Positions 1-7,890 of a stretch of 40,144 nt of DNA are shown in pieces (position 1 is the stretch's first letter; each line of letters opens with the position of its first letter). Position numbers and translations under genes: made by a program. The notes under the pieces were generated by a model. It was given only the letters and a program-made list of their open reading frames with translations. It did not search any database and had not been told where the DNA came from. Source of the DNA: an uncultured Clostridia bacterium (GTDB lineage Bacteria > Bacillota > Clostridia > TANB77 > CAG-508); assembly GCA_947626335.1 (NCBI GenBank), contig CANQRY010000009.1, forward strand, positions 1-40,144, written 5' to 3'.

Positions 1-1391
1 TAACATTCTGAAACAATTTTAGGTCCAATTTCAGTTACTGTTCCAGCACCTAAAGTAAGTACAATATCTTCTTTTATAGTATGTTCTTTTAAATATTTAA
101 TAATTTCATCAAAATCTGAAATATATATAGCCTTACCATTAGAATATGAATTTATTTTATTTACTAAATCTAATGAAGAAATATTATAAATATTATCTTC
201 TCTAGCTGCATAAATATCAGTAATAATAACATTATCAAAATTTATTAAAGCCTTAGCAAAATCATCAAGTAGTGTCTTAGTTCTACTATAAGTATGTGGC
301 TGAAATACAACCCAAGATTGTCTATAAGTTTTTTGCTTTAAAGCATTACATGTAGCTACAATTTCTGTAGGGTGATGACCATAATCATCAAAAACAGTTA
401 CGCCATCATTAAAAGTACCTACAAATTCAAATCTTCTATGTGCACCAGTATATTTTAAAAGAGCGTTTTTAATATCTTCTTTGCTAATACCATATTCATA
501 ACAAGTAGCAATACAAGCTAGTGCATTTGAAACATTATGAATACCTGGTATAGAAAGACTTATTGTTTTATAAAAATAATTATTATAATAAACGTCAAAA
601 GTTGCAAAACCATTTTTATTAAAAGTAATATTTCTAGCAACAAAATTAGCGTTTTCAGTTTTTATTCCATAAGTTACAACCTTACAATTTGCAGTTTTTG
701 CAAGTTGAGCACAGTTTTCATCATCACTATTTATAACAAGAAGTCCTTCTTCAGGTATCAGACCAACATATTTATTAAAAGATGCAACAATATTCTCAAA
801 AGTTCCAAAATAATCTAAATGGTCGTTGTCAATATTTAAAATAACTTCTGTTTTAGGAAATAGTTTTAAATAACTTTCAAAATATTCGCAAGCTTCAATA
901 ATAAAATATTCACTGCTTCCAACACGATAATTTCCTGAAATTGGTTTTAAATAAGCACCTACTTGTATAGAAGGGTCTTTGTGAGCTTCTAAAAAGCACA
1001 TAGAAATCATAGAAGTAGTAGTGGTTTTTCCATGTGTACCAGAAATACAAACACTATTACGAAAGGCCTTTGTAATTTTTCCTAAAAATGTACCTCTATC
1101 AATGGTAGGAATATGTAATTCCCTTGCTTTAATTAGTTCAGGGTCATTTTGCTTTATGGCAGCACTATAAATAACAACATCTGCTTTTGTTACATTTATT
1201 AAATCATGACCTATAACTACTGGTATTCCGTTTTTTCTTAATTTTTCTGTAATATCAGATGAAACTGCATCAGATCCTGTTATATTAAAACCCCAGAATT
1301 TTAAAATTTCGGCGATTCCGCTCATGCTAATTCCGCCTATACCAACCATGTGGATATTCTTATATTGTTTTAGTTCTTCTATATTAGCCAA
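1..1391 (-). CDS. murC: UDP-N-acetylmuramate--L-alanine ligase (MurC), last base cut by window edge
   Basis: Cytoplasmic ligase that adds L-alanine to UDP-MurNAc using ATP, the first step of the peptidoglycan stem peptide. Seen: 463 codons read on the minus strand, and the two last bases give TA, most likely a stop codon missing one base, so the protein is essentially complete for the family. The N terminus carries the Rossmann-like loop VGIGGISMSGIAE (residues 16-28). The ATP P-loop GTHGKTTT lies at about 118-125 and DDYGHHPTEI at about 335. The start is TTG, chosen because AAGGAGAG lies just upstream and the only nearby alternative, a GTG, runs into a stop. It is transcribed away from spoVG from its own promoter (1457-1485). 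Confidence 0.95.
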   Translation of the reverse strand, partial: MANIEELKQYKNIHMVGIGGISMSGIAEILKFWGFNITGSDAVSSDITEKLRKNGIPVVIGHDLINVTKADVVIYSAAIKQNDPELIKARELHIPTIDRGTFLGKITKAFRNSVCISGTHGKTTTTSMISMCFLEAHKDPSIQVGAYLKPISGNYRVGSSEYFIIEACEYFESYLKLFPKTEVILNIDNDHLDYFGTFENIVASFNKYVGLIPEEGLLVINSDDENCAQLAKTANCKVVTYGIKTENANFVARNITFNKNGFATFDVYYNNYFYKTISLSIPGIHNVSNALACIATCYEYGISKEDIKNALLKYTGAHRRFEFVGTFNDGVTVFDDYGHHPTEIVATCNALKQKTYRQSWVVFQPHTYSRTKTLLDDFAKALINFDNVIITDIYAAREDNIYNISSLDLVNKINSYSNGKAIYISDFDEIIKYLKEHTIKEDIVLTLGAGTVTEIGPKIVSEC

Positions 1392-1456
1392 AGAAATGCA
1401 CTCTCCTTAAAATGAATATATAAATAAATTTTTAATAAACATAAACACTGTATTGT

Positions 1457-1485
1457 ATTATACACTTTATATTAACAATTTTCAA
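1457..1485 (-). promoter_or_regulatory. sigma-A-type promoter of murC
   Basis: On the minus strand TTGAAA (1480-1485) and TATAAT (1457-1462) are separated by 17 bases, about 65 bases upstream of the murC TTG start. The match and spacing are those of a vegetative promoter. Confidence 0.7.
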
Positions 1486-1612
1486 TATTTTTTATTTTTT
1501 TCTTTTATACATGTATAAATTTTACCCATTGTAGAGATAATATAGTATATGAAAATGTAAAAAATATGTGAAAATATTTGCAAAAAAAAATTAATAAAAT
1601 TTGTAAAATAAA

Positions 1613-1641
1613 GAAGGAAAAAACAAATTTGTGGCGAATAA
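1613..1641 (+). promoter_or_regulatory. sigma-H-type promoter of spoVG
   Basis: GAAGGAAAA (1613-1621) and GGCGAATAA (1633-1641) with an 11-base spacer fit the sigma-H consensus RnAGGAwWW / RnnGAATww. The Bacillus subtilis spoVG promoter is a standard example of that class with the same arrangement. It sits about 54 bases before the spoVG start. The rest of the 300-base gap between murC and spoVG is A+T-rich and shows no further gene. Confidence 0.7.
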
Positions 1642-1694
1642 TATAAATGTACATAAAAATGTACAAAAAATAAACTCGGAAGGTGGTACGCAAA

Positions 1695-1982
1695 ATGCAA
1701 ATTACAGATGTACGTTTAAGAAAAGTAAATTCAGAAAACAGAATGAAAGCTGTTGCTTCTGTGACATTTGATAACGAATTTGTTGTTCATGACATTAAAG
1801 TTATTGAAAGTCAAAATGGATTATTCATTGCTATGCCAAGTAGAAAAACTCCAAACGGAGAATTCAAGGATATAGCTCATCCAATTAATGCTGAAACTAG
1901 AGAGAAGATTCAAAAAGCTATATTAGAAGCTTATGAAGCTCCTGAAACTGAGAAAACTACAGATACAGAATCAGCAGAATAA
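1695..1982 (+). CDS. spoVG: SpoVG regulatory RNA/DNA-binding protein
   Basis: Small conserved regulator of the SpoVG family, which affects cell division and gene expression at the onset of sporulation and binds nucleic acid. Seen: 95 residues from [19 protein letters not shown], with the family block [21 protein letters not shown] in the middle and an acidic C-terminal tail. The start at 1695 is preferred over an in-frame GTG at 1683 because that GTG lies inside the ribosome binding site GGAAGGTGG (1679-1686). The gene is monocistronic, with a sigma-H-type promoter upstream and a hairpin terminator immediately downstream, so expression is expected at the transition to stationary phase. Confidence 0.96.
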   Translation: MQITDVRLRKVNSENRMKAVASVTFDNEFVVHDIKVIESQNGLFIAMPSRKTPNGEFKDIAHPINAETREKIQKAILEAYEAPETEKTTDTESAE

Positions 1983-1997
1983 TAAATATGTATTATA

Positions 1998-2034
1998 AGA
2001 GATGCTATTTTTAAAAATAGTATCTCTTTTTCTT
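1998..2034 (+). terminator. rho-independent terminator of spoVG
   Basis: AGAGATGCTATTTTT (1998-2012) pairs with AAAAATAGTATCTCT (2013-2027) with one G.U pair, followed by TTTTCTTT. It ends the spoVG transcript 16 bases after the stop codon. Confidence 0.85.
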
Positions 2035-2035
2035 T

Positions 2036-2071
2036 AAATAAAAAAGCTAAGTGGAAAAAATTCCACCTAGC
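2036..2071 (-). terminator. terminator of the 59-residue minus-strand gene
   Basis: Stem arms 2046-2056 and 2061-2071 (GCTAGGTGGAA / TTCCACTTAGC on the minus strand, one G.U pair), followed on that strand by TTTTTTATTT. It closes the transcript of the gene at 2079-2258. Confidence 0.8.
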
Positions 2072-2078
2072 AAAAGGG

Positions 2079-2258
2079 TTAATTTACTGCAAGGACTATT
2101 GCCCAATTGTCAGAATTAATTCTGACAATCTCCTTTACCTTATCACCGAACTGACTTCTCTCTTGCGTAAGTTGCTCGGTGGTGGTAAAGATTACATTTC
2201 CGTCCAAAAAAAGGTCTTTCAAAACAATTCTTCTGCTCGGATTTGCTGTCGAGTTCAT
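2079..2258 (-). CDS. unrecognised 59-residue protein
   Basis: I do not recognise this protein. Seen: 59 residues from MNSTANPSRRIVLKDLF, mixed polar and beta-prone sequence, no membrane segment and no cysteine. The ATG at 2258 is chosen over a GTG four codons upstream because the GTG overlaps the ribosome binding site AAAGGGTG. Evidence that it is a real gene: a near-consensus promoter (2316-2344), a ribosome binding site and a dedicated terminator (2036-2071). Its codons (GAC, ACC, GAG, CTT, GTC, CCG) are richer in G/C at third positions than those of neighbouring genes, suggesting transfer or a different history. A 24-bp perfect palindrome lies inside its 3' coding part (2106-2129). Confidence 0.6.
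   Translation of the reverse strand: MNSTANPSRRIVLKDLFLDGNVIFTTTEQLTQERSQFGDKVKEIVRINSDNWAIVLAVN
2106..2129. repeat. 24-bp perfect palindrome inside a coding region
   Basis: ATTGTCAGAATT is followed directly by its exact reverse complement. It encodes residues near the C terminus of the 59-residue protein. It could be a protein-binding site or an mRNA hairpin; nothing in the sequence decides between them. Confidence 0.8.
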
Positions 2259-2277
2259 TGAGCTAAACACCCTTTCT

Positions 2278-2317
2278 ATATAATATAGTGCTCCATCATT
2301 GGTGCGCTACATTATAT
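2278..2317 (-). promoter_or_regulatory. inverted repeat overlapping the -10 region and 5' leader
   Basis: Arms 2278-2291 and 2304-2317 pair at 13 of 14 positions counting one G.U, around a 12-base loop. The distal arm overlaps the -10 hexamer (2316-2321) of the promoter for the gene at 2079-2258. It may be an operator or a leader hairpin. Confidence 0.5.
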
Positions 2318-2344
2318 TATACCACAAAATTCCATAAATTGCAA
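2316..2344 (-). promoter_or_regulatory. sigma-A-type promoter of the 59-residue gene
   Basis: On the minus strand TTGCAA (2339-2344), 17 bases, TATAAT (2316-2321), preceded by GG. It is among the best promoter matches in the window and supports the small gene as expressed. Confidence 0.75.
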
Positions 2345-2429
2345 AAATTTTACAAAAAATGGATTTTAATATAGGAAAAAATGAAAAATAATATCATATA
2401 AATATGTGAAAATTAAACGTATTATAAAT

Positions 2430-2469
2430 AAAAACACACCCAATTGCAGTTGCAATAGGGTGTGTTTTT
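2430..2469 (-). terminator. terminator of the 127-residue minus-strand gene
   Basis: Long hairpin with arms AAAAACACACCC (2430-2441) and GGGTGTGTTTTT (2458-2469) and an inner ATTGCA / TGCAAT stem, followed on the minus strand by TTTATTTAT. Only one mismatch interrupts the pairing. Confidence 0.85.
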
Positions 2470-2477
2470 GAGAGTTT

Positions 2478-2861
2478 TTAAATAATTTTGCTTAACTTTT
2501 CGGAAGTGCTCTTTAAAAATTGAGCAACTTCGGCATTTTCTGCGATGAAAAGTATGGTTAACCTTTCAAGTTCACTATTTACATCAGATAATTTGAAGTT
2601 TATGCCACAAGTTTGCAGTGAGCAAACCAAATTATAAAAGCTTAGTACCTGAGAAATCTGCTCATGGTCTTCTACTACATTAAAAGCAGTAGAAAACTTA
2701 AGTGATGGGACCACAAGTTTTATTCTTTTCAAATTTCCAATTTTATGGCTCATATATGAGCCAATTGTGTTTTTCGGCAAGACTTGTGAAATGCCGTCAA
2801 AATTTTTCTTCAGACTCCGCTTTTGCAAAGTTAAGGTTAAAGTAAAAGTTTCTTGTTGCAT
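2478..2861 (-). CDS. unrecognised 127-residue protein
   Basis: I do not recognise this protein. Seen: 127 residues from MQQETFTLTLTLQKRSLKK, no clear membrane segment, a basic N-terminal third and a C-terminal half that looks helical and ends in KSTSEKLSKII. The ATG at 2861 is chosen over an in-frame TTG at 2879 because that TTG overlaps the ribosome binding site GAGAGG. A consensus-like promoter (2915-2943) and a strong terminator (2430-2469) flank it. Codon 15 is CGG, one of only two in-frame CGG codons in the window that do not coincide with a frameshift; a +1 shift there would stop after two codons. Codon style is less A+T-rich than in the core genes. Confidence 0.65.
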   Translation of the reverse strand: MQQETFTLTLTLQKRSLKKNFDGISQVLPKNTIGSYMSHKIGNLKRIKLVVPSLKFSTAFNVVEDHEQISQVLSFYNLVCSLQTCGINFKLSDVNSELERLTILFIAENAEVAQFLKSTSEKLSKII

Positions 2862-2914
2862 ATTTTGTATACCTCTCAATTTTTTTTATTTAGGTTTATC
2901 ACCTTATAATATAT

Positions 2915-2943
2915 ATTATACTACAAAAAGCCTAATTTGTAAA
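2915..2943 (-). promoter_or_regulatory. sigma-A-type promoter of the 127-residue gene
   Basis: On the minus strand TTTACA (2938-2943), 17 bases, TATAAT (2915-2920), about 50 bases before the start codon. Confidence 0.75.
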
Positions 2944-3080
2944 GATTTGTAAGCTTTTGCAAGTATATTAGCATTATTTTTATATATTATGAATGCAAAT
3001 TTACAATATCAATTTATTAAAATAATAGGGTACATATATATTAAATTTATTTAATCAATAAAATTTTTAATAAAAAACTG

Positions 3081-3109
3081 TTGACTTTAGGGAAAAGGCG
3101 AGGTATAAT
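3081..3109 (+). promoter_or_regulatory. sigma-A-type promoter of the S10-spc-alpha operon
   Basis: TTGACT (3081-3086), 17 bases, TATAAT (3104-3109). It lies about 290 bases before rpsJ, so the operon has a long untranslated leader. The stretch 2944-3080 upstream is A+T-rich with nothing else recognised. Confidence 0.85.
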
Positions 3110-3114
3110 ATTAA

Positions 3115-3399
3115 AGTATGTATTTGGCGATGAAGTAAGATGTGGCTACAAACACAGTATTTATCTATGTTTGGAGGGAACTCTTATGGAGTATGTCTTA
3201 GCTTTGACTAAGGCGGTAAGTTAAAAATAAAGCACTTATCCCAAGAATTATCATACAAACTTGGGTTTTAATATTGGTAAGCAAGGAAACACCAGGGTGC
3301 GTTATAACTTCCGACCAAATAATCATTGGAAACCCTAAAAAATTAAAGGGAAAACCAAAAAAAGAGCAAAGCTCTAAATTTAGAAGGAGGGAAATTTAA
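3115..3399 (+). promoter_or_regulatory. structured leader of the ribosomal operon
   Basis: About 285 bases between promoter and rpsJ, less A+T-rich than other gaps. Seen: a 12-codon reading frame with an ideal ribosome binding site (3186-3224), a hairpin inside that frame (3197-3201 with 3208-3212), and an attenuator-like stem CCCAAG / CTTGGG (3240-3245, 3260-3265) followed by TTTT. Further on there is a nested stem AGGGT / ACCCT (3294-3298, 3332-3336) enclosing CCAA / TTGG. Leaders of r-protein operons are often autoregulated; which protein would bind here cannot be read from the sequence. Confidence 0.55.
3186..3224 (+). CDS. possible 12-residue leader peptide upstream of rpsJ
   Basis: ATG at 3186 opens a frame encoding MEYVLALTKAVS and a TAA stop. 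GGAGGG (3173-3178) lies seven bases upstream, which is optimal spacing. Downstream come a stem and a T-run that could act as an attenuator whose folding depends on ribosome progress through this frame. Short frames occur by chance, so only the ribosome binding site and the position argue for it. Confidence 0.4.
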   Translation: MEYVLALTKAVS

Positions 3400-3732
3400 A
3401 TGGCAACAAAGAAAGAAAACGCAGTAACAAGTGAAAAAATCAGAATAAGACTTAAAGCTTATGATCATGTTGTTTTAGAACAGTCTGCTGAAAAAATAGT
3501 AGATACTGCTAAAAAAACAGGAGCTAAAGTATCAGGCCCTATTCCATTACCAACAGAAAAAGAGGTTATTACAATTTTACGTTCTCCACACAAAGACAAA
3601 GATTCAAGAGAGCAATTTGAAATGAGAACACATAAAAGAGTAATAGATATTCTTTATCCAACACAAAAAACTGTAGATAGTCTTATGAAAATAGACTTAC
3701 CAGCTGGTGTTGATATTGAAATTAAATTATAG
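3400..3732 (+). CDS. rpsJ: 30S ribosomal protein uS10
   Basis: Small-subunit head protein that also acts as NusE in transcription antitermination. Seen: 110 residues with the family pattern [20 protein letters not shown] near the N terminus and [19 protein letters not shown] in the middle. A short lysine-rich N-terminal extension precedes the usual start. Ribosome binding site AGAAGGAGGG. First gene of the superoperon; no tuf or fusA lies upstream, unlike many Firmicutes in which the str operon leads into S10. Confidence 0.97.
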   Translation: MATKKENAVTSEKIRIRLKAYDHVVLEQSAEKIVDTAKKTGAKVSGPIPLPTEKEVITILRSPHKDKDSREQFEMRTHKRVIDILYPTQKTVDSLMKIDLPAGVDIEIKL

Positions 3733-3755
3733 TTTTGAAAAACAAAACTTGCCAA

Positions 3756-3800
3756 GCTGATATAACATTATATAATTTTAATGGAATACAAAATATCAGC
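3756..3800 (+). repeat. inter-cistronic hairpin between rpsJ and rplC
   Basis: GCTGATAT (3756-3763) pairs exactly with ATATCAGC (3793-3800), just before the rplC ribosome binding site. A smaller AGTTTT / AAAACT stem lies immediately upstream. No T-run follows, so it is not a simple terminator; it may affect rplC translation or mRNA stability. Confidence 0.5.
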
Positions 3801-3819
3801 CAATAGTAAAGGAGAAAAA

Positions 3820-4452
3820 ATGAATAAAGGATTAATTGGAAAAAAAGTTGGAATGACTCAAATCTTTGATGAACAAGGAAAAGTAATTCCAGTTACAGTA
3901 ATTGAAGCAGGTCCATGTACAGTAGTACAAATTAAAACTACAGAAGTAGATGGTTATAATGCTATTCAATTAGGTTATGGAGATGTTAAAGAACATAAAG
4001 TTATTAAACCTGTAAAAGGTCATTATACAAAAGTAAAATTAACACCTAAAAAACATTTAAGAGAATTTAGATTAGATTCTATTGAAAATATAAATGTAGG
4101 TGATGAATTAAAAGCAGATACTTTTGCAGTAGGAGATAAATTAGATATTCAAGGTACTTCAAAAGGAAAAGGTTTCCAAGGTGTTATTAAACGTCATGGA
4201 CAATCTAGAGGACCTATGGGACATGGTTCTATGTATCACAGAAGACCAGGTTCAATGGGACCAACATCTACACCAGGTAGAGTATTTAAAGGTAAAAACT
4301 TACCAGGACACATGGGTAGAGAAACTGTTACAATTCAAAACTTAGAAGTTGTAAAAGTAGATTTAGATAAAAATGCTATTTTAGTTAAAGGTAGTGTACC
4401 AGGAGCAAATGGTTCTATTTTAAAACTAAAATCAAGTGTAAAAAGTAAATAA
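3820..4452 (+). CDS. rplC: 50S ribosomal protein uL3
   Basis: Large-subunit assembly protein whose central loop reaches toward the peptidyl transferase centre. Seen: 210 residues starting [20 protein letters not shown], with the loop region [12 protein letters not shown] followed by the conserved GPMGHGS block and RPGSMG. The ATG at 3820 is chosen because AAAGGAG (3808-3814) precedes it; the upstream in-frame ATG at 3781 lies in the hairpin region and has no ribosome binding site. Confidence 0.97.
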   Translation: MNKGLIGKKVGMTQIFDEQGKVIPVTVIEAGPCTVVQIKTTEVDGYNAIQLGYGDVKEHKVIKPVKGHYTKVKLTPKKHLREFRLDSIENINVGDELKADTFAVGDKLDIQGTSKGKGFQGVIKRHGQSRGPMGHGSMYHRRPGSMGPTSTPGRVFKGKNLPGHMGRETVTIQNLEVVKVDLDKNAILVKGSVPGANGSILKLKSSVKSK

Positions 4453-4466
4453 GGAGGGAAACAAAA

Positions 4467-5090
4467 ATGCCTAAGGTAGACGTATATGATATAGAAGGTA
4501 AAAAAGTAAGCAGCTTAGACCTTAAAGAAGAAGTATTTGGTGTAAAACCAAATGAAGCAGTGGTACATAGTGTTTTAGTAAACTACATAGCTAATCAAAG
4601 ACAAGGTACACAAAGCACTAAAACTAGAAGCGAAGTATCTGGTGGCGGTAAAAAACCTTGGAAACAAAAAGGTACAGGTAGAGCAAGACAAGGAAGCATT
4701 CGTGCACCACATTGGGTTGGTGGAGGAATTGCATTAGGTCCAAAACCACGTTCATATAATTACACAGTTAATAAAAAAGAAAAGAGATTAGCAATTAAAT
4801 CTTGCCTAAGTTCTAAAGTATTAGAAAACGAACTAGTTGTTTTAGATAAATTAAATTTAAAAGAAATTAAAACAAAAGAAATGGCAAGAATTTTAAACAA
4901 TTTAAAAGTAGAAGGTAAAGCAGTAATACTTTTACCAGAAAAAGATGAAACAGTTCAAAAATCAGCAAGAAATATAGAAGGAGTTAAAGCACTTCAAGTA
5001 GGTACTATAAATGTATATGACCTATTAAAACATAAAAATCTTGTTGTTACAGTAGATACTGTTAAAAAATTAGAGGAGGTGTACGCGTAA
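4467..5090 (+). CDS. rplD: 50S ribosomal protein uL4
   Basis: Large-subunit protein lining the peptide exit tunnel; in some bacteria it also represses its own operon. Seen: 207 residues, with the tunnel loop TRSEVSGGGKKPWKQKGTGR at about residues 52-71 and the RQGSIRAPHWVGGG block after it. Ribosome binding site AAGGAGGG. The last codons hold the ribosome binding site of rplW, whose ATG follows the stop directly, suggesting coupled translation. Confidence 0.97.
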   Translation: MPKVDVYDIEGKKVSSLDLKEEVFGVKPNEAVVHSVLVNYIANQRQGTQSTKTRSEVSGGGKKPWKQKGTGRARQGSIRAPHWVGGGIALGPKPRSYNYTVNKKEKRLAIKSCLSSKVLENELVVLDKLNLKEIKTKEMARILNNLKVEGKAVILLPEKDETVQKSARNIEGVKALQVGTINVYDLLKHKNLVVTVDTVKKLEEVYA

Positions 5091-5438
5091 ATGAGACCAG
5101 AAGATATTATTTTAGCACCAGTAATTACTGAAAAAAGTAATGATGGTATCCAAACAGGAAAGTACACTTTTAGAGTAAACAAAAAAGCTACAAAAGTTGA
5201 TATTCGTAATGCAGTAGAAAAACTTTTTGAAGTAAAAGTTTTAAGTGTAAATACAATATCAGTTAAAGGAAAAGAAAAAAGAATGGGAAAAACATCTGGA
5301 AAAACTTCAGACTGGAAAAAAGCAATTGTTACAATTGATACAAACCCATCTGATATGAAATATTTAAGCAAAGGCGGAAAAGAAGTTAAAGTTTCTAAAA
5401 AATATAAAGATTCAATAGAACACTTTATGGGAGCCTAA
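5091..5438 (+). CDS. rplW: 50S ribosomal protein uL23
   Basis: Large-subunit protein at the tunnel exit, docking site for trigger factor and SRP. Seen: 115 residues, beginning MRPEDIILAPVITEKS, with YTFRVNKKATKVDIRNAVEKLF and an internal KGKEKRMGKTSGKTSDWKKA loop typical of the family. Translation starts directly after the rplD stop, from AGGAGGT inside rplD. It is followed by a 223-base gap that carries a member of the palindrome family. Confidence 0.96.
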   Translation: MRPEDIILAPVITEKSNDGIQTGKYTFRVNKKATKVDIRNAVEKLFEVKVLSVNTISVKGKEKRMGKTSGKTSDWKKAIVTIDTNPSDMKYLSKGGKEVKVSKKYKDSIEHFMGA

Positions 5439-5529
5439 AAATTAAAAAATATCGAGAAGTAACTCGGAAAATAAAAAATATCTGCATGCGGAGCAGGAAA
5501 AAGTCCGTAAATTTAAGAAGAAAGGTATT

Positions 5530-5649
5530 AAAATCTTCAAAAACGAGTAGTGCTAGGCAAACGAAAAAATATTGCTGAGACTATACGAATTGTATGTCGA
5601 AGAAATATTTTTGAGTTTAACGACGCAATACGAAGTTTTTCAAGATTTT
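5530..5649 (-). repeat. palindromic element copy A (rplW-rplB gap), inverted copy
   Basis: Imperfect 120-nt palindrome. Outer arms 5530-5544 and 5635-5649 pair at 14 of 15 positions, the exception being a G.G mismatch when read on the minus strand. The central core at 5576-5601 (minus strand TTCGACATACA, then TTCGTATAGTCTCA) closely matches copies B and C. Conserved GCGTCGTTA and TGCCTAGC segments flank the core. It lies opposite in orientation to copies B, C and D. Small hairpins (CGAG/CTCG at 5453-5466) precede it in the same gap. Confidence 0.75.
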
Positions 5650-5661
5650 TAGGAAAGAGAT

Positions 5662-6489
5662 ATGGGAATGAAACACTTTAAACCCTACACCCCATCAAGA
5701 AGAAACATGACAGTTTCTACATTTGATGAAATTACTAAAAAAGAACCAGAAAAATCACTACTTGCTACTAAAAAGAAAAATGCAGGTAGAAACTCATATG
5801 GTAGAATTACAGTAAGACATCAAGGTGGTGGAAATAGACAAAAATATAGAATTATTGATTTTAAAAGAAACAAAGAAAATATGACAGCAACTGTAATTGG
5901 AATTGAATATGATCCAAACAGAACTGCAAACATTGCATTAATTGAATATGAAGATGGAGAAAAAGCATATATTTTAGCACCAGTTGGATTAAAAGATGGA
6001 GACAAAGTAATTTCTGGAGATAAAGTAGATATAAAACCAGGTAACTGTATGAAAATCGAAAACATTCCAGTAGGTACTATGATTCATAATATCGAACTTA
6101 ATCCAGGCCAAGGCGGAAAACTAGTTAGAAGTGCTGGTCAAGAAGCACAACTTATGGCAAAAGAAGGAAAATATGCACATATAAGACTTCCTTCAGGAGA
6201 AATGAGATTAGTAATGGCTGTATGTAAAGCTACAATAGGAACAGTAGGAAATACAGATCATGAAAATGTTAAACTTGGTAAAGCAGGTAGAACAAGACAT
6301 ATGGGAGTAAGACCAACAGTTAGAGGTTCTGTAATGAACCCAGTAGATCACCCTCATGGTGGTGGTGAAGGTAAAGCTCCAGTTGGACACGCAGGACCAA
6401 TGACTCCTTGGGGTAAACCAGCATTAGGATATAAGACAAGAAAGAAAAATAAGCAAACTAATAAATTTATAACAAAGAGAAGAAAATAA
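5662..6489 (+). CDS. rplB: 50S ribosomal protein uL2
   Basis: Large-subunit core protein required for subunit association and peptidyl transferase activity. Seen: 275 residues, [11 protein letters not shown] near the N terminus, [11 protein letters not shown] in the first third, and the C-terminal signature [17 protein letters not shown] with the universally conserved histidine. The start at 5662 has AGGAAAGAG just upstream. Palindrome copy A lies in its 5' gap, so its translation may depend on how that region folds in the mRNA. Confidence 0.97.
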   Translation: MGMKHFKPYTPSRRNMTVSTFDEITKKEPEKSLLATKKKNAGRNSYGRITVRHQGGGNRQKYRIIDFKRNKENMTATVIGIEYDPNRTANIALIEYEDGEKAYILAPVGLKDGDKVISGDKVDIKPGNCMKIENIPVGTMIHNIELNPGQGGKLVRSAGQEAQLMAKEGKYAHIRLPSGEMRLVMAVCKATIGTVGNTDHENVKLGKAGRTRHMGVRPTVRGSVMNPVDHPHGGGEGKAPVGHAGPMTPWGKPALGYKTRKKNKQTNKFITKRRK

Positions 6490-6503
6490 GGAGGGAAATT
6501 TAG

Positions 6504-6782
6504 ATGTCAAGATCAAGCAAAAAAGCGCCATTTATTGCACCTGAACTATTAAAAAGAGTAGAAGCAATGAATGAAAGCGGTAATAAAGAAGTTATAAAAA
6601 CATGGTCTAGAGCTTCTACAATTTATCCACAAATGGTTGGACATACAATCGCTGTTCATGATGGTAGAAAGCATGTACCTGTATATATTACAGAAGAAAT
6701 GATAGGACATAAATTAGGTGAATTCGCACCAACAAGAACATTTAAAGGACATTCAGGAGATAAAACAACAACAGCAAAATAA
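6504..6782 (+). CDS. rpsS: 30S ribosomal protein uS19
   Basis: Head protein of the small subunit that forms a complex with uS13. Seen: 92 residues from [19 protein letters not shown], with [27 protein letters not shown] and the C-terminal [16 protein letters not shown], all family hallmarks. Ribosome binding site AAGGAGGG, 14 bases after the rplB stop. Confidence 0.97.
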   Translation: MSRSSKKAPFIAPELLKRVEAMNESGNKEVIKTWSRASTIYPQMVGHTIAVHDGRKHVPVYITEEMIGHKLGEFAPTRTFKGHSGDKTTTAK

Positions 6783-6844
6783 GCTTAAAAATATAGAGAA
6801 TATAAAGCTTAAAACTCATAAAAATGGAGAAGGAGGAAAATAAA

Positions 6845-7207
6845 GTGGAAGAAAAACAAGAAGTTATTATTCCAAAAGCAGAAGCAACTCTAAAGTATGC
6901 TAGAATATCAAGCAGAAAAGTTAAAATTGTAGCAGACTTAATTAGAGGAAAAGATATTGATGAAGCCTTAGCTATTGTAAAATATGCTCCAAAGGCATCA
7001 AGCGAAATTTTAGAAAAATTATTAAAATCTGCAATAGCAAATGCAGAAAATAACCATCATTTAGCACATGAAAAATTATATGTTGCTGAAATTTATGCAA
7101 ATCAAGGTCCAACTCTAAAAAGAATTAGACCAGCTGCAAAAGGTAGTGCAGTAAGAATTAGAAAAAGAACAAGTCATATTACAATCGTGTTAAAAGAAAG
7201 AGATTAA
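6845..7207 (+). CDS. rplV: 50S ribosomal protein uL22
   Basis: Large-subunit protein whose beta-hairpin lines the exit tunnel. Seen: 120 residues, a glutamate/lysine-rich leader, then [20 protein letters not shown], the [13 protein letters not shown] hairpin tip and [13 protein letters not shown]. The start is a GTG at 6845: AAGGAGG (6830-6836) stands eight bases before it, whereas the in-frame ATG at 6824 lies upstream of that site and would place the site inside the gene. Confidence 0.95.
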   Translation: MEEKQEVIIPKAEATLKYARISSRKVKIVADLIRGKDIDEALAIVKYAPKASSEILEKLLKSAIANAENNHHLAHEKLYVAEIYANQGPTLKRIRPAAKGSAVRIRKRTSHITIVLKERD

Positions 7208-7227
7208 GAAGGGAGGACTTAACAAAT

Positions 7228-7890
7228 ATGGGACAAAAAATGGATCCTAACGGATTAAGAATAGGCGTCATTAAAGACTGGAATTCAAAATGGTATGCTA
7301 ATAAAAGCAATTTTGCAGATTATTTAGTAGAAGACCATAAAATCCGTGAGTATGTTAAGAAAAAATTATATGTTGCAGGTATTTCAAGAATTGAAATTGA
7401 AAGAACTGCTAAATTCGTTAAAGTAAATGTATACACAGCAAAACCAGGATTAGTAATTGGAAAAGGTGGAAACCTTGCTGAAGTATTAAAAGCAGAACTT
7501 GAAAAAATGATAGGAAAAACAGTAAACTTAAATATTGTTGAAGTAAAAAATATTGATATTGATGCACAATTAGTTGCTGAAAATATTGCAGGACAACTAG
7601 AAAGAAGAATTTCTTTCAGAAGAGCAATGAAACAATGTATGCAAAAAACTATGAAATCAGGTGCATTAGGAATTAAAACTGCTGTATCAGGAAGACTTGG
7701 TGGAGCAGATATGGCTAGAACAGAATTTTATAAAGAAGGAACAATTCCACTTCAAACTTTAAGAGCAGACATTGATTATGGATTCGCAGAAGCAGATACT
7801 ACTTATGGAAAAATAGGTGTTAAAGTTTGGATTTATAAAGGAGAAATTCTTCCAGCTAAAAAGAAGCAAGAGGAAGGAGGAGAAGCATAA
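7228..7890 (+). CDS. rpsC: 30S ribosomal protein uS3
   Basis: Small-subunit protein at the mRNA entry channel. Seen: 220 residues, [20 protein letters not shown] at the start, the KH-domain GXXG motif in [20 protein letters not shown], and a C-terminal domain ending in [17 protein letters not shown]. Its TAA overlaps the ATG of rplP by one base, implying translational coupling. Confidence 0.97.
   Translation: MGQKMDPNGLRIGVIKDWNSKWYANKSNFADYLVEDHKIREYVKKKLYVAGISRIEIERTAKFVKVNVYTAKPGLVIGKGGNLAEVLKAELEKMIGKTVNLNIVEVKNIDIDAQLVAENIAGQLERRISFRRAMKQCMQKTMKSGALGIKTAVSGRLGGADMARTEFYKEGTIPLQTLRADIDYGFAEADTTYGKIGVKVWIYKGEILPAKKKQEEGGEA

Noticed and set aside
537..818. 93-codon plus-strand frame within murC
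   Set aside because: Shadow of murC; no start signals.
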